Assembly: GCA_942491935.1 (NCBI GenBank)
Contig: CALOCZ010000001.1
Coordinates: 1 to 64,000 of the forward strand
Source: JAGTVG01 sp942491935
Lineage (GTDB): Bacteria; Bacteroidota; Bacteroidia; Cytophagales; Cyclobacteriaceae
Reading direction: 5' to 3'
Length of the DNA: 64,000 bases
Numbering within the stretch: position 1 is the first letter of the stretch; every line of letters starts with the position of its first letter. Below the pieces are notes generated by a model. The model was not told where the DNA came from. It saw only the letters and a program-made list of their open reading frames with translations, and made no database searches. The position numbers were made by a program, and so were the translations under genes. This document shows, piece after piece, positions 18,214-28,042 of the stretch.

Positions 18214-19722
18214 ATGAATTGGAAACGATTTTTTGTGACCGTCCTTCGAGTAGGTATAGGATGGCATTTCCTGTATGAAGGAATTACAAAACTTTACACC
18301 CCTGATTGGAGCGCATACAATTATCTGATCAATTCAACAGGCTTCATGTCTGGTTTTTATGAGGGGTTGGCAGCTTCTCCTGCATTGATGAAAATCGTAG
18401 ATATACTGAATATCTATGGATTGATATTGATTGGTTTGGCATTATTCCTGGGAATATTTATCAGATATGCTGCTATTGCAGGCGCCTTATTATTAACCCT
18501 TTATTATTTTGCATACCCGCCAATTGGCTTTTCCTTATTTGGAGGTACTGAAGGTAACCTCTATATCGTGAACCGGATCTTTATTGAGGCACTGGCCTTG
18601 ATGGTTCTGATATTTATTAAAGAAAAAGGATATGGCCTTTACGCACTTTCTTTAACCATGTTTAAAAAAGGAACTTCCGAGGAGCCCACTGATGCAGATA
18701 TGCCTAATTCAAGGCGGGAAATGCTAAAAAATATGGCAACTGTACCTGCCCTGGGTCTGGTAGGTTGGGGTGCTTTCCATGAAAGCCAGAAATATGGACC
18801 GGATGCTTTATCTGGTGCCACAATCCAGGTTGGGGCAATGGATTTGAGCGAGTTAAAAGGTGAATTGCCAAAAGGGAAAATTGGTGTTCATGAGATAAGT
18901 AAGCTGGTTTTGGGCGGGAATCTTCTTGGAGGATGGGCACATTCACGTGACCTGCTCTATGTCCCTTCATTATTCCGTGCCTATAACACAGAAAAAAAGA
19001 TATTCGAAACCTTAATGCTTGCTGAACAGGCAGGTGTCAATACGATAAACATAGGTTTTGTCACCAATCCGGTCATTGAGAAATATAAAAAAGTGACAGG
19101 TGGGAAAATCAAGGTGATCTCTCAGGTTCACCCCGATATGGAAAATAATGATTATTACGTAAATATCGATAAGGCAATAGATCACGGTTGTGAAATCATC
19201 CAGGTTCAGGGCAATTGGTGTGATTGGCTGGTTCGCGATGGAAGGATAGATGTAGTTGAAAAAATGCTTGATCACATCCGAAACCAGGGTTGCGTAGCCG
19301 GGCTCGCTTCACACACAGTTGATGCCCTGATTGCATGTGAAGAGGAGGGAATCATTCCTGATTATTATATGAAGACCATGCACCACGACCAGTACTGGTC
19401 AGCACATCCAATGGAAAAACGGGTTCCTTTCGAAGTTGATGGTAAAAAGCATATTGATCACAACAGGTTCCATGACAATATATTCTGTCTGTTCCCGGAT
19501 CGTACGGTAGAATTTGTCAATCGTGCAAAAGTGCCGGTGATGGGTTTCAAAATATTGGCTGCTGGAGCTATTCCACCTGAAGATGGCTTCCGTTGGGCTT
19601 TCCAGAATGGTGCTGATTTCATATGTGTCGGGATGTTTGATTTCCAGATCGTCAAAGATGTAAATATTACAATTGATGTACTGAACGATATGTCCCTCAG
19701 GCCGAGGGAATGGTATGGTTAG
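18214..19722 (+). CDS. Fusion protein: DoxX membrane domain plus aldo/keto-reductase-like TIM barrel
   Basis: 502 residues in one uninterrupted frame. Residues 1-150 are a four-helix DoxX-family membrane domain (RVGIGWHFLYEGITKLY, IGLALFLGIFIRYAAIAGALLL, NRIFIEALALMVLIFI). A linker with a twin-arginine-like element (NSRREMLKNMATVPALGLVG) leads into residues about 220-500, a TIM barrel resembling aldo/keto-reductase-like proteins: HEISKLVLGGNLLGGWAHS, LAEQAGVNTINIGF, then a long segment ending KVPVMGFKILAAGAIPP and NGADFICVGMFDF. DoxX proteins are associated with membrane redox functions. The internal Tat-like element suggests the barrel was once separately exported. The substrate is unknown. 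Confidence 0.85.
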   Translation: MNWKRFFVTVLRVGIGWHFLYEGITKLYTPDWSAYNYLINSTGFMSGFYEGLAASPALMKIVDILNIYGLILIGLALFLGIFIRYAAIAGALLLTLYYFAYPPIGFSLFGGTEGNLYIVNRIFIEALALMVLIFIKEKGYGLYALSLTMFKKGTSEEPTDADMPNSRREMLKNMATVPALGLVGWGAFHESQKYGPDALSGATIQVGAMDLSELKGELPKGKIGVHEISKLVLGGNLLGGWAHSRDLLYVPSLFRAYNTEKKIFETLMLAEQAGVNTINIGFVTNPVIEKYKKVTGGKIKVISQVHPDMENNDYYVNIDKAIDHGCEIIQVQGNWCDWLVRDGRIDVVEKMLDHIRNQGCVAGLASHTVDALIACEEEGIIPDYYMKTMHHDQYWSAHPMEKRVPFEVDGKKHIDHNRFHDNIFCLFPDRTVEFVNRAKVPVMGFKILAAGAIPPEDGFRWAFQNGADFICVGMFDFQIVKDVNITIDVLNDMSLRPREWYG

Positions 19723-20003
19723 GATCCAATTTGCTTGTCGAGGATATACAGTTTAACGGTATCTCGCAGAACCCCATTTTTTTCCATGGCCTCTACCATT
19801 TCAGGAGTCTGAACAAGCTCCAGATATTTTTCCAGGTCCTCGGGTTCGGCATTGATGCAGATCTCATTAGTTTCAGCATTGGTGGAAAAATATATTGGCT
19901 TAGATACACCCAGAAATTCCCGTATCATTTAGGCATGGGCTCTGTATCCTTCTTCCCATTTTTCAGCATCTTTTACTTTGGCGGTAAATACTATTCTTGT
20001 CAT
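19719..20003 (-). pseudogene. Small monooxygenase-like (ABM fold) gene with in-frame TAA
   Basis: From the ATG at 20003 the frame reads MTRIVFTAKVKDAEKWEEGY then RAHA, then TAA (19929-19931), then continues in the same frame MIREFLGVSKPIYFSTNAET and on to a stop at 19719-19721. The two halves together make a 94-residue protein resembling small antibiotic-biosynthesis-monooxygenase-like ferredoxin-fold proteins. Only one base separates it from an intact gene. It overlaps the DoxX fusion's stop codon by 4 bases, tail to tail. It is either a nonsense mutant or a shorter protein starting at 19928. Confidence 0.6.
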
Positions 20004-20206
20004 GGTTATTTGGTTTTACTGACAATAAATTATTTAGTGTTTCCCTTTTTAGTTTGGACACACATATAGCCCACGGCCCTGGCGAAACAGATTGTACTGG
20101 CTGGTCTTTTATAATGGATCTCGTCTATTCACTTTTTTGATTTATTGACGGATAAATTTGTTTCGAAGATCAATCCGCATAAGCCTCAGGTAATTAAAAC
20201 CATAAT

Positions 20207-21319
20207 TTATACCCGTTCGAGCTTAATGGGATATGTTTTATTGGCATTCCATTGGCAGACATATAAATTCTTGTCATCATCCACACAGACGTCATGGCCG
20301 TGGTTAAAGATCTTTGAATCCTGGTACATCTGTTCCAATTTTCCATCCTTGTAAACTGGTTCAGTACCTCCAGGATTACTGACCACCCTGTCATCTTCAA
20401 TGACCGTGACGAATCCCGTGTCCTGGACCCAGCCCTTGTTGTCACCTTTTGTTTTTGACCAGCAGACACCGGCATAAATATTCTGATCATCCAATACCGG
20501 ACGGCAAACGTACAATCCCGGTAATTCAAGTGATTTTATATATTTCCCGTCAAGGGTAAAGAATTTGAAACAATTCTCAGTTCGTGAAGTGCAGACCAGC
20601 TTCGGATCTTGAGGATCACGTAAGTCTACAGCCACACCATGGGCATTAATAAGGTTTTCTTCTTTATTTTCGTTATTCTGACCTCCAAACTTCCTTATGA
20701 ACTCACCTTTAAAATTATATTGTAATATATAGTCCATGCCATAACCGTCAGCAACATAAAAATCACCATTTGGAGCGACAGCTATTTCAGTAGGTCTGAA
20801 TGGATCTTCTGGCTTATATACCCCAATGGTCGAAGGATGCCCAATATTGAAAACAAGCCTGCCATCGATAGTCATCTTCCATACCCGGCCGGCCTGGCTC
20901 TGGCCCTTGCCATTCCGGTCCTGAAAATACCCGCAATCTGTGACAAAGAGGAAATCTTCTCCTCCTTCATTGCTGATGGTCAGGCCATGCCCACCCGGTA
21001 ACCAGGTGCCCCAGCTGTCGAGGAGTTTACCTGATTTATCATATATAAGAATGTTATTTCGAATCTCATCTGTTATCATTACAAGCCTGCCTTTGGAGTC
21101 CATCTCCATCTCATGGCAATTAATAACCGGGGTTTTAGCCGGATCAAGATTTCCCCATTCTTTATTGACATGGTATTTATAATTCCTATGACCAATAATA
21201 TTCAGATCTTCGGTAGCCCTTCCAATAATATTGAATGCATGGAGGTTCTGAGTAATCCCGGAAGCTGCAAGGATGGTTCCTGTCTTTTTCATAAAACTTC
21301 TTCGCTTAAGGTATATCAT
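20207..21319 (-). CDS. Tat-exported NHL-repeat beta-propeller protein
   Basis: 370 residues. The N-terminus LKRRSFMKKTGTILAASG is a textbook twin-arginine signal (RRxFxKK), so the protein is exported folded. The mature part has NHL/six-bladed propeller repeats: CHEMEMDSKGRLVMITDE, GHGLTISNEGGEDFLFVTD, PTEIAVAPNGDFYVADGYG, AHGVAVDLRDPQDPKLVC and HGHDVCVDDDKNLYVCQWN. Such proteins are often annotated as 6-bladed beta-propeller or peptidylglycine monooxygenase-like; the enzymatic role is unknown. It lies downstream of nothing obvious on its strand and may be a single-gene unit. Confidence 0.85.
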   Translation of the reverse strand: MIYLKRRSFMKKTGTILAASGITQNLHAFNIIGRATEDLNIIGHRNYKYHVNKEWGNLDPAKTPVINCHEMEMDSKGRLVMITDEIRNNILIYDKSGKLLDSWGTWLPGGHGLTISNEGGEDFLFVTDCGYFQDRNGKGQSQAGRVWKMTIDGRLVFNIGHPSTIGVYKPEDPFRPTEIAVAPNGDFYVADGYGMDYILQYNFKGEFIRKFGGQNNENKEENLINAHGVAVDLRDPQDPKLVCTSRTENCFKFFTLDGKYIKSLELPGLYVCRPVLDDQNIYAGVCWSKTKGDNKGWVQDTGFVTVIEDDRVVSNPGGTEPVYKDGKLEQMYQDSKIFNHGHDVCVDDDKNLYVCQWNANKTYPIKLERV

Positions 21320-21609
21320 CTACTTTCGTAAAATTATTATTTTTATTGAACCAGTTCTGCTACAAGGTAATCGGTCCCAAATCCTATTCTTTTAAGTTTA
21401 GTACCAACTATAACCTCACAATATAATTAAAAAATTCATAAAAGATATAAAATTGATAATTCCAATAGCATTAAACCACCAGGAGGCTAATATATTTCCG
21501 GCCTTGGAACTATATGGACCAATCTGTTGTTGATTTGGATATAAGACGGGTCTATTCATTACGAATTCATGACTTTTTACATGTTATTATTCACACCAAA
21601 AATAAAACC

Positions 21610-22020
21610 ATGGAAAAATCACAAAAAGTCGGTGCTCAAATTTATGGCTATGCTGTATGCCTTACAGCAGTTATAACTTTTTTAATTTCTGTAACCACAT
21701 TGGTTAATGCTATCCTTGATCTGGGGGATCCATTGCATGCCGGATGGACACCTCCTGAGGCACCTAGTCTTGCCTCATATGAGAACTATAAAATGGATAT
21801 TCTCCGTTCTATGCCAACATCAGAAAGTGGGGGACAGGCAGCATATGTACCTGATGATGAAACCCTGAAAGGAATGTATGAAGCGGCTAAAAATGACAAG
21901 ATCCAATCTTCCCGTCATAATTCCATGCGAAATGTGATGATCGGAGGGATCCTCATGGTGATATGTACCATTTTGTTTATCACGCACTGGCGGTGGCTGA
22001 AAAAGATCACGCGAACATGA
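21610..22020 (+). CDS. Conserved hypothetical membrane protein, two TM helices
   Basis: 136 residues from the ATG at 21610; the longer frame from 21514 adds a stretch with no coding character. One transmembrane helix near residues 12-36 (YAVCLTAVITFLISVTTLV) and a second near 112-130 (NVMIGGILMVICTILFITHW) bracket a 70-residue periplasmic or cytoplasmic loop rich in charged residues and with the phrase WTPPEAPSLASYENYK. I do not recognise the family. It converges with the desaturase gene 18 bases away. Confidence 0.7.
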   Translation: MEKSQKVGAQIYGYAVCLTAVITFLISVTTLVNAILDLGDPLHAGWTPPEAPSLASYENYKMDILRSMPTSESGGQAAYVPDDETLKGMYEAAKNDKIQSSRHNSMRNVMIGGILMVICTILFITHWRWLKKITRT

Positions 22021-22037
22021 CTTAATCAAATAAGCCC

Positions 22038-23189
22038 TTATCTTCTGGTGTTTTGTACCGGAATGGGCTGTAATTTCATTATGCCGTTGAATAGATCCTG
22101 CCAGGCCTTGATATCTTTGGAAAGTTTCGCCTGCATTTTATTGATCTCATATTTCAGGTCATCTATCATTTTCCCGGATGTATTTTGACTCTTGGATTCA
22201 AGATATTTTTCTTTTAATCGCCTGATCTCAGTCATTTTCAGTGAGATTGAATCAAATGTTTCTTTTATTTTCATCTCAAGCTCTTCTTTTTTGATATGAG
22301 TCAACTGAACCAGGCGATCAGTTAATAATGTCTTATCATTTTTCAGGATCTGTTTCTTGATCCGGAATTCATCAAATTTTTTCAGATTATTCGCCAGTCC
22401 GGTTTTATGGAGCGTCCAGATCAACCATTTAGTTGGATCAAAATGGTACCATTTGATGCCGTTTCTATAATCGGAAGCAAAGTAATGATGATAATTATGG
22501 TATCCTTCACCGAAAGTCAACATAGATATCAAATAATTATCTACAGCAGAGAGCTCTTTATAATAGCTTTTAGATCCCCAGGTATGAGCAAGGGAATTTA
22601 TAAACCAGGTACAATGATGGACAGCGAACAGGCGCACCCACCATGCAAAGAAGAAAGCCCCGATAAAGTCATTCAACCACCAACCAATGGCCAGAGATAC
22701 CAATGCATTGGTCAGGAAGAATAAAATGCCGTAATACCTGTCCTGAAAAACGATTAGTTTATTTTTACTCAGATCAGCTACAAGGCCCGGGATAATTGGG
22801 TCCGGTTTTTCGAATAACCAGAGAATATGCGCATACCAGAAACCCTTCTTGATTGAATAAGGATCGAGGTCTGTATCGACATGTTTATGGTGTAAGCGGT
22901 GGTCATTGGTCCAACGCAATATACTCCCCTGGCCCGCCATAGTCCCAAGAAATACAAGTGGTATTTCAATAAATTTATTGGTTTTATAAGCCCTGTGTGA
23001 ATAAAGTCGGTGATATCCAGCCGTAATGCTAATTCCCGTAAGGGAAATGAGTACAATCGTAACAATTACCATAGTCCATGAAGGAGGGGTATAGTAAAAG
23101 TAAAACGGAGCACCGATCAAAACAACTAAGTGATATAGTATAATAAATAAAAATATTGGCCAATAAATACGATTCAAACTCTTCATCAA
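22038..23189 (-). CDS. Acyl-CoA / fatty-acid delta-9 desaturase with C-terminal coiled coil
   Basis: 383 residues. The three histidine boxes of membrane di-iron desaturases are intact: H60-RLYS-H65, H97-RL-H100-H101 and H231-NY-H234-H235, with four membrane helices around them and the TWFINSLAHTWG segment typical of acyl-CoA desaturases. It introduces a cis double bond into membrane fatty acids using oxygen. After the catalytic domain, residues about 285-375 form a strongly charged, heptad-like extension (KEELEMKIKETFDSISLKMT, RRLKEKYLESK) that standard desaturases lack. An oxygen-requiring desaturase implies at least microaerobic life. Confidence 0.93.
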   Translation of the reverse strand: MMKSLNRIYWPIFLFIILYHLVVLIGAPFYFYYTPPSWTMVIVTIVLISLTGISITAGYHRLYSHRAYKTNKFIEIPLVFLGTMAGQGSILRWTNDHRLHHKHVDTDLDPYSIKKGFWYAHILWLFEKPDPIIPGLVADLSKNKLIVFQDRYYGILFFLTNALVSLAIGWWLNDFIGAFFFAWWVRLFAVHHCTWFINSLAHTWGSKSYYKELSAVDNYLISMLTFGEGYHNYHHYFASDYRNGIKWYHFDPTKWLIWTLHKTGLANNLKKFDEFRIKKQILKNDKTLLTDRLVQLTHIKKEELEMKIKETFDSISLKMTEIRRLKEKYLESKSQNTSGKMIDDLKYEINKMQAKLSKDIKAWQDLFNGIMKLQPIPVQNTRR

Positions 23190-23350
23190 TTCCTTAAATT
23201 TTTTTAATATATCCTACAAAAATAAGAGATAATTCTTAAAGTATTGGATAATTGTCTAATTCAAATTTTCAATTTGGACATTTTATTGATCAGAAATTGT
23301 ATTGAAATGAGTTGTTTTTGCTTCGTCTTATAGTATATAACCTTATAATT

Positions 23351-25290
23351 TTAATTTTTTGCAAAGTCATTACTTAGATTTATTGATTCCGTATTATTCG
23401 TTTTTACAATTGCAATTCCGTAAGGTAATAAATTAAGATCTGCATTTATGCAAATTGACTCTTCTGAGCCAAACAGATCCGGATCATACATGAACACCTC
23501 GATGTTACTTTCATCGATTGTTGATATGGTCCCATTATTAAATGGATCAGGCAATTTTATTCTTACGGTATTGGGTTGATAATTCACCAGCATAAGTATG
23601 TCTGGATTATCATTTCCCCATGCTATACCACTAAAATGGCCGGGATGTGATGATTGGACTTTAAAAAATTGAGCCTTTTTGTTTTCCAGAATGATCTTGA
23701 AAACGAAATATATAGGATATATCATGCCCGGAGGTGCCAGGAACTGATCCGGGAACAAGGGAGACATAGATTGAATAATGCCTTTCATGCCTACTGTCTC
23801 AAAAAATGAAATGGATTTTGGCGCTTCCGGTAAAATATTATTCAATAAACCCACTACCCAATTGGCCGCAAAAAGAGACATTTGACGCGGATCAACATTT
23901 TCAGGGAATTGATTGTTTTCGGGGAGATTTCTTCTGTTCCGTCGGGGTTCCATCGCATTTTAAAAGTAACCGGTGATATATTCACAGGTTTGTTTTCTGA
24001 AAATTCCCTTACCGTTTTTATTGTGTATGGTACTGAGAATGTAGTTTCGATGAGTGAATCATTGTCAAAGGTGTGAACCTGGGGATTTATTGAATAGACC
24101 AGATAATCCAAATCTTCAGAAGGAGGCCGACTCCGGTTCAATTGAGTGAAAAACGCATTAGTACCTGCACCGAATTCAGCTTTTGGGAAGACGTCTTTTA
24201 GAACTGGCATAAATGTATCCAATAGGTCATTTTGCGTAACATGCGTATTTCTATTAAATAGATTTACTCTTGAAATACCTGGCAATCCTTCTTCCAATAT
24301 AGATATGAATGATACAATCTCATTCTTTACATCATCAAAAAACAAATTTATTTCAAGTGGGAGATCCAGTATTCCTGACTCTTTTTTAATTCGATCCCAG
24401 TCAGCCTTCCACTCTTTATTATACAGCTTTAAATCGACCTGGTAATGATCAAAGGATATTTTCCTCAAATGATCAATTTGATCATCCGGTAAGTTTATAA
24501 CCTCTGACGATTGGCAGATCCCGATCTTGGGTAAAGAATACTCATTAGTATCGATAGTAACATTTTTGGGTGGGTCTTCAACTTTTGTTGTTTCAAATGT
24601 ACCTTCTACCTTCAAACTGATCTCCTGATTAACCTTATCGCCTTTTTTTACTTCTACCGGATAGGGTAAAGCCAATGGCGTACAATAGGTCTTATAGGAT
24701 TCATCAATCCAGTTTCGCTGATCTTCTGTTTCAAAGATGTCCCCTCTAAATTCCAGAATTACCTTGTTGCTATTCAGTGACCACTCCATGCTTTTAATAT
24801 CAATAAATGGCTGATCAGGACTTATTGATTCAGGAAAGACATACATTTCAGGATTACCATCAGCGTGAGTTATCTTAATGGGTTGGCCAACACATTCTTT
24901 TATTGGGTGTAATATGGTAAAACCAATCCTGTTCCGCTTGAAATCAGACATAGCCTTACCTTGAATTTTGAAACTCAGACTATTGTCTGTGAAGCCTTCA
25001 ATCCTGCAGTCCCATAAGAAATCGATATCATTCAACCTAGCCCTGGCCTTATATTCAATGGTAAATGACTGGTCTGAGAAATTGATTTTCTCATCTGTTA
25101 TCTCAAGAAGGATAGTAGTCCAATTATGATCCCGGACTAAATGATTGATCATTCTAAGCACTTCATGCTTCCCCAGCTTAATATAGCGAATGAATCCTTT
25201 TTCATAGATCAATTCAAGCTGTCCGGCACGAAGTTTTATTCTCTCATCCAGATCTTCCTTTCGCCCATAATAGAGGACATTTTTTTCCAT
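23351..25290 (-). pseudogene. D-apionolactonase-like protein (ApnL family), frameshifted
   Basis: The 5' piece reads LYYGRKEDLDERIKLRAGQL, then GFIRYIKLGKHEVLRMINHLVRDHNW and RNRIGFTILHPIKECVGQPI, matching the D-apionate lactonase family from its first strand onward. The frame is lost near 23900 after WNPDGTEEISP; the adjacent frame continues ENNQFPENVDPRQMSLFAAN, the expected next segment, and runs to 23351. A single lost base around a CCCC run explains it. Combined length is about 645 residues, normal for the family. The enzyme opens the lactone formed from D-apiose, a branched sugar of pectin and apiogalacturonan. I am sure of the frameshift and fairly sure of the family. Confidence 0.75.
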
Positions 25291-25499
25291 ATTTATTCTA
25301 TCATATCACCACTTTAAAATCCTATAGGCAGGCTTGCTGATTAACGCTTTGGTCAATTAAATATAGAAAAATTCATAACTTTTTAAAATAATATCTAAAA
25401 CAAATAAGCTATTGTATTGATCTTTATTTTAGATATATCTGATACGGCTATACTGGTTTACTTTTATTAATACAAATCCAAACAAAATAAATACATTAT

Positions 25500-25709
25500 T
25501 TAATAGCAACAAATAAACGAATGGCTTAAGAAAACTCGATCCATGATTTGTAGATTACTATAATAATCATCGCTATCCTTGATCTTTGAAAAATGTGACA
25601 CCAGCTGATGTATACCGGGGCCGAAATAAATTAATACGTAGGAATAGAAGTTTAATGAAGCAAAAATCAATGTTAATAAAAAGAAAATTACACCTTTTGA
25701 ATAGTTCAA
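25500..25709 (-). CDS. Possible small membrane protein
   Basis: A 69-residue frame, MNYSKGVIFFLLTLIFASLN followed by more hydrophobic residues, then a short polar tail. The N-terminal 30 residues could be a transmembrane helix or uncleaved signal. It lies in an otherwise empty 450-base gap (25291-25755), and its start overlaps the promoter region of the GT39 gene. No family recognised; AT-rich DNA yields such frames by chance. Confidence 0.3.
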   Translation of the reverse strand: MNYSKGVIFFLLTLIFASLNFYSYVLIYFGPGIHQLVSHFSKIKDSDDYYSNLQIMDRVFLSHSFICCY

Positions 25710-25727
25710 AAGTATGATTTAACTTTA
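25696..25727 (+). promoter_or_regulatory. Candidate promoter of the GT39 gene
   Basis: TTTG (25696-25699), a 20-base spacer and TAACTTTA (25720-25727) approximate the Bacteroidota -33/-7 pair; the last base of the -7 box deviates. It lies 28 bases upstream of the ATG at 25756. Confidence 0.4.
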
Positions 25728-25755
25728 GACTTAATTATTTTGCTTTAATTTGACG

Positions 25756-27456
25756 ATGTACACGCACATGCTGGATAATAGAACTATTACCTGGATGTAT
25801 TTCCTGGTAGGAATCGTTTACCTTACAGGTATTATTGTGCCGCCCCTTATGGAAAATGATGCAGCCCAACATGCATCAGTAGCCATGCGGATGTATGTTG
25901 AGTCAGATTTTGTCAATATTATTAACCGGTTCAAAGATTACCTGGATAAACCTCATTTATCATTCTGGCTGAGCAGCATTTCCTATAGCCTTTTTGGTAT
26001 CTCTGCCTGGGCGTACCGTTTACCAAGTGTTCTGGTAACCTTCATGGGCGCTTATGCCACATTTCGGTTAGGGAGCTTACTTTATATCCGGGATGTAGGA
26101 AAACTTTCGGCACTTGTCTTCCTTACAACACAAGCTACTATACTTGGGAACCATGATGTGCGTATGGATGCGTTGCTTACCGGTACTGTCATTGTTGCCA
26201 TTTGGCAATTAGCCGAATTTTTGGATAATAACAAGTTAAAGCACATGTTGATCGGTTCTTTGGCCCTTGCCATGGGTTTTTCTACGAAAGGTCAAATCGC
26301 AGTATTTACAGCAGGAGTAGCTCTGTTATGTCATGCTATTTACCTTCATAAATGGAATACCTTTTATAATTGGAAATGGTTGATTGGACTGGTTGTATTC
26401 TTTACTGCCATTTCTCCGGTCCTTTACAGTTATTACCTCCAATTTGACCTGCATCCGGAAAAGATCATTAAAGGTCAGATGGGTGTTTCAGGAGTACGGT
26501 TTATTCTCTGGGACCAGAGCTTTAACAGGTTAACAGGCCAGCAAGAATTCCTGGATAATCCAGATTACTTTTTTTTGCATCATAGTTTTCTGTGGGCATT
26601 TCTTCCCTGGACCCTGATGGCCCTGGGTGCGATCATTTACCGGTTTAGGGATTTCGTAAAGGTTGGATTTAGAAAAGCGGAAAATTTGGAGTTTCTTACG
26701 CTTGGTGGTGCCTTGATTGTATTTTCAATTATTTCTTTTTCCAGGTTTAAATTGCCCCATTATATCAATATTTTATTTCCACTCTTTTCGATTTTAACGG
26801 CACAATATCTTTATAGACTCCAGCAGAAAAATCAAAACGGCACGATGAAATTTTTTCTGTATTTTCAATATGCCCTAGGACTAATCTTTCTAATTCTTCT
26901 TATAATACTTAATATGTGGTCATTTCCAATTGATAACCTGTTCTGGGGATTTTCTTATGGTATATTCCTGATAATGGCCGCCTACCTGGTATTAAAACCC
27001 ACAACGAATTACAGCAGAATAGTTGTTATTACTGTATTGATCGGTACATTTACGAACTTCGTACTCAATACCAATTTTTATCCCAAATTGATCAAGTATC
27101 AATCCGGAAGTGAATTGGCTCGAATGGCAAAAAGAGAAGGTATTCCTTCCAATAATATATATTGCTTCGATCATTGGAGTAAATCATTGGATTTTTATTC
27201 ACAGCGGATCATTCCTGAAATCACATTGAATGAACTCAATAACAGAGAATATGACCATAAAATATGGATCTTTACCTACCAGGAGGGCTTCGATAAGCTT
27301 AAGGAATCAGGTATTACCTGGGATAGAATGTATTCAGCAGATCACTACGCGGTTACTCAACTCAGCGCTAAATTCCTAAATCCCAATACCAGGCCGGAAA
27401 CACTTGGAAGAGCCTACCTGCTGGAAGTCAACCTTACTGAATCCCCTGCTCAATGA
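25756..27456 (+). CDS. GT39/ArnT-like membrane glycosyltransferase
   Basis: About 566 residues from the ATG at 25756 (a TTG two codons earlier is weaker). The first loop reads PPLMENDAAQHASVAMRMY, the acidic pair-containing loop of lipid-linked-sugar transferases, followed by KDYLDKPHLSFWLSSISYSLFG and about 11 transmembrane helices. Members transfer a sugar from polyprenyl phosphate to lipid A or proteins. Its last codons (about 27404-27456) coincide, in another frame, with the P-loop region of an mnmE remnant, so the native stop was probably lost and the present C-terminus (VNLTESPAQ) is acquired. The enzyme body is intact. Confidence 0.88.
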   Translation: MYTHMLDNRTITWMYFLVGIVYLTGIIVPPLMENDAAQHASVAMRMYVESDFVNIINRFKDYLDKPHLSFWLSSISYSLFGISAWAYRLPSVLVTFMGAYATFRLGSLLYIRDVGKLSALVFLTTQATILGNHDVRMDALLTGTVIVAIWQLAEFLDNNKLKHMLIGSLALAMGFSTKGQIAVFTAGVALLCHAIYLHKWNTFYNWKWLIGLVVFFTAISPVLYSYYLQFDLHPEKIIKGQMGVSGVRFILWDQSFNRLTGQQEFLDNPDYFFLHHSFLWAFLPWTLMALGAIIYRFRDFVKVGFRKAENLEFLTLGGALIVFSIISFSRFKLPHYINILFPLFSILTAQYLYRLQQKNQNGTMKFFLYFQYALGLIFLILLIILNMWSFPIDNLFWGFSYGIFLIMAAYLVLKPTTNYSRIVVITVLIGTFTNFVLNTNFYPKLIKYQSGSELARMAKREGIPSNNIYCFDHWSKSLDFYSQRIIPEITLNELNNREYDHKIWIFTYQEGFDKLKESGITWDRMYSADHYAVTQLSAKFLNPNTRPETLGRAYLLEVNLTESPAQ

Positions 27457-27901
27457 GGAAAAAGCAATCGTTTCTGATATTGCAGGTATAACCCGTGATT
27501 TCATAGAGGATGAAATACATATTGAAGACGTGACCTTTCCGTTTATAGATGTAGCCGGGATTCGTGAAGCCCGTTACATGATAGAGAAAATTGGGGTGGA
27601 GCGGACAAAGCAGAAAATGAAAGAAGCCAGCCTGATCTTATATATGTTCGATCTCAAAGAAGAAACTGTAGCCTGAGATTCAGGCTGAGATTGAAAAACT
27701 CAACAACCTTGGTATCCCTTATATTAAAGTGGCGAATAAATCTGACCTGGCTCCTGTCGAGGTTCTGAATGCGCTTAATGAGGACAGTGAATTCATTTTC
27801 ATATCTGCCAGGCCCTTCACTACCTCGGCGAGATCACCGGAGAGATCACTATCGATGACCTGCTTGGCAATATTTTTTCGAAGTTTTGTATTGGCAAATG
27901 A
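27404..27901 (+). pseudogene. mnmE: mnmE (trmE) remnant A: G domain fragment plus C-terminus
   Basis: The tRNA-modification GTPase MnmE is recognisable in pieces: KSTLLNPLLNEEKAIVSDIAG (P-loop end and switch I) from about 27424, DVAGIREARYMIEKIGVERT (G3/DxxG) and KMKEASLILYMFDL, a stop at 27674-27676, then GIPYIKVANKSDLAP (NKxD, G4) and FIFISA (G5), then directly RQALHYLGEITGEIT-type C-terminus ending FSKFCIGK and TGA (27899-27901). Everything N-terminal to the P-loop and about 60 codons between G5 and the C-terminus are missing. It is clearly a dead fragment; a functional mnmE must lie elsewhere. Confidence 0.88.
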
Positions 27902-28042
27902 TATAATTTACATAAATTTAATCATATAAAATGTTTTCTTTTTTTATGGTTATAAATTTAAAAGCCCATTCCCAGGAATTGTCATTTTTTTGATAAATGT
28001 CTTTTTGTTGAAACGGTAACTACACTAAACTATAGTTATAAA

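Noticed and set aside
3916..20003. Alternative genetic code reading TAA as an amino acid (two in-frame TAA codons)
   Set aside because: Nearly all intact genes in the window end in TAA at the expected family length, so TAA is a normal stop.
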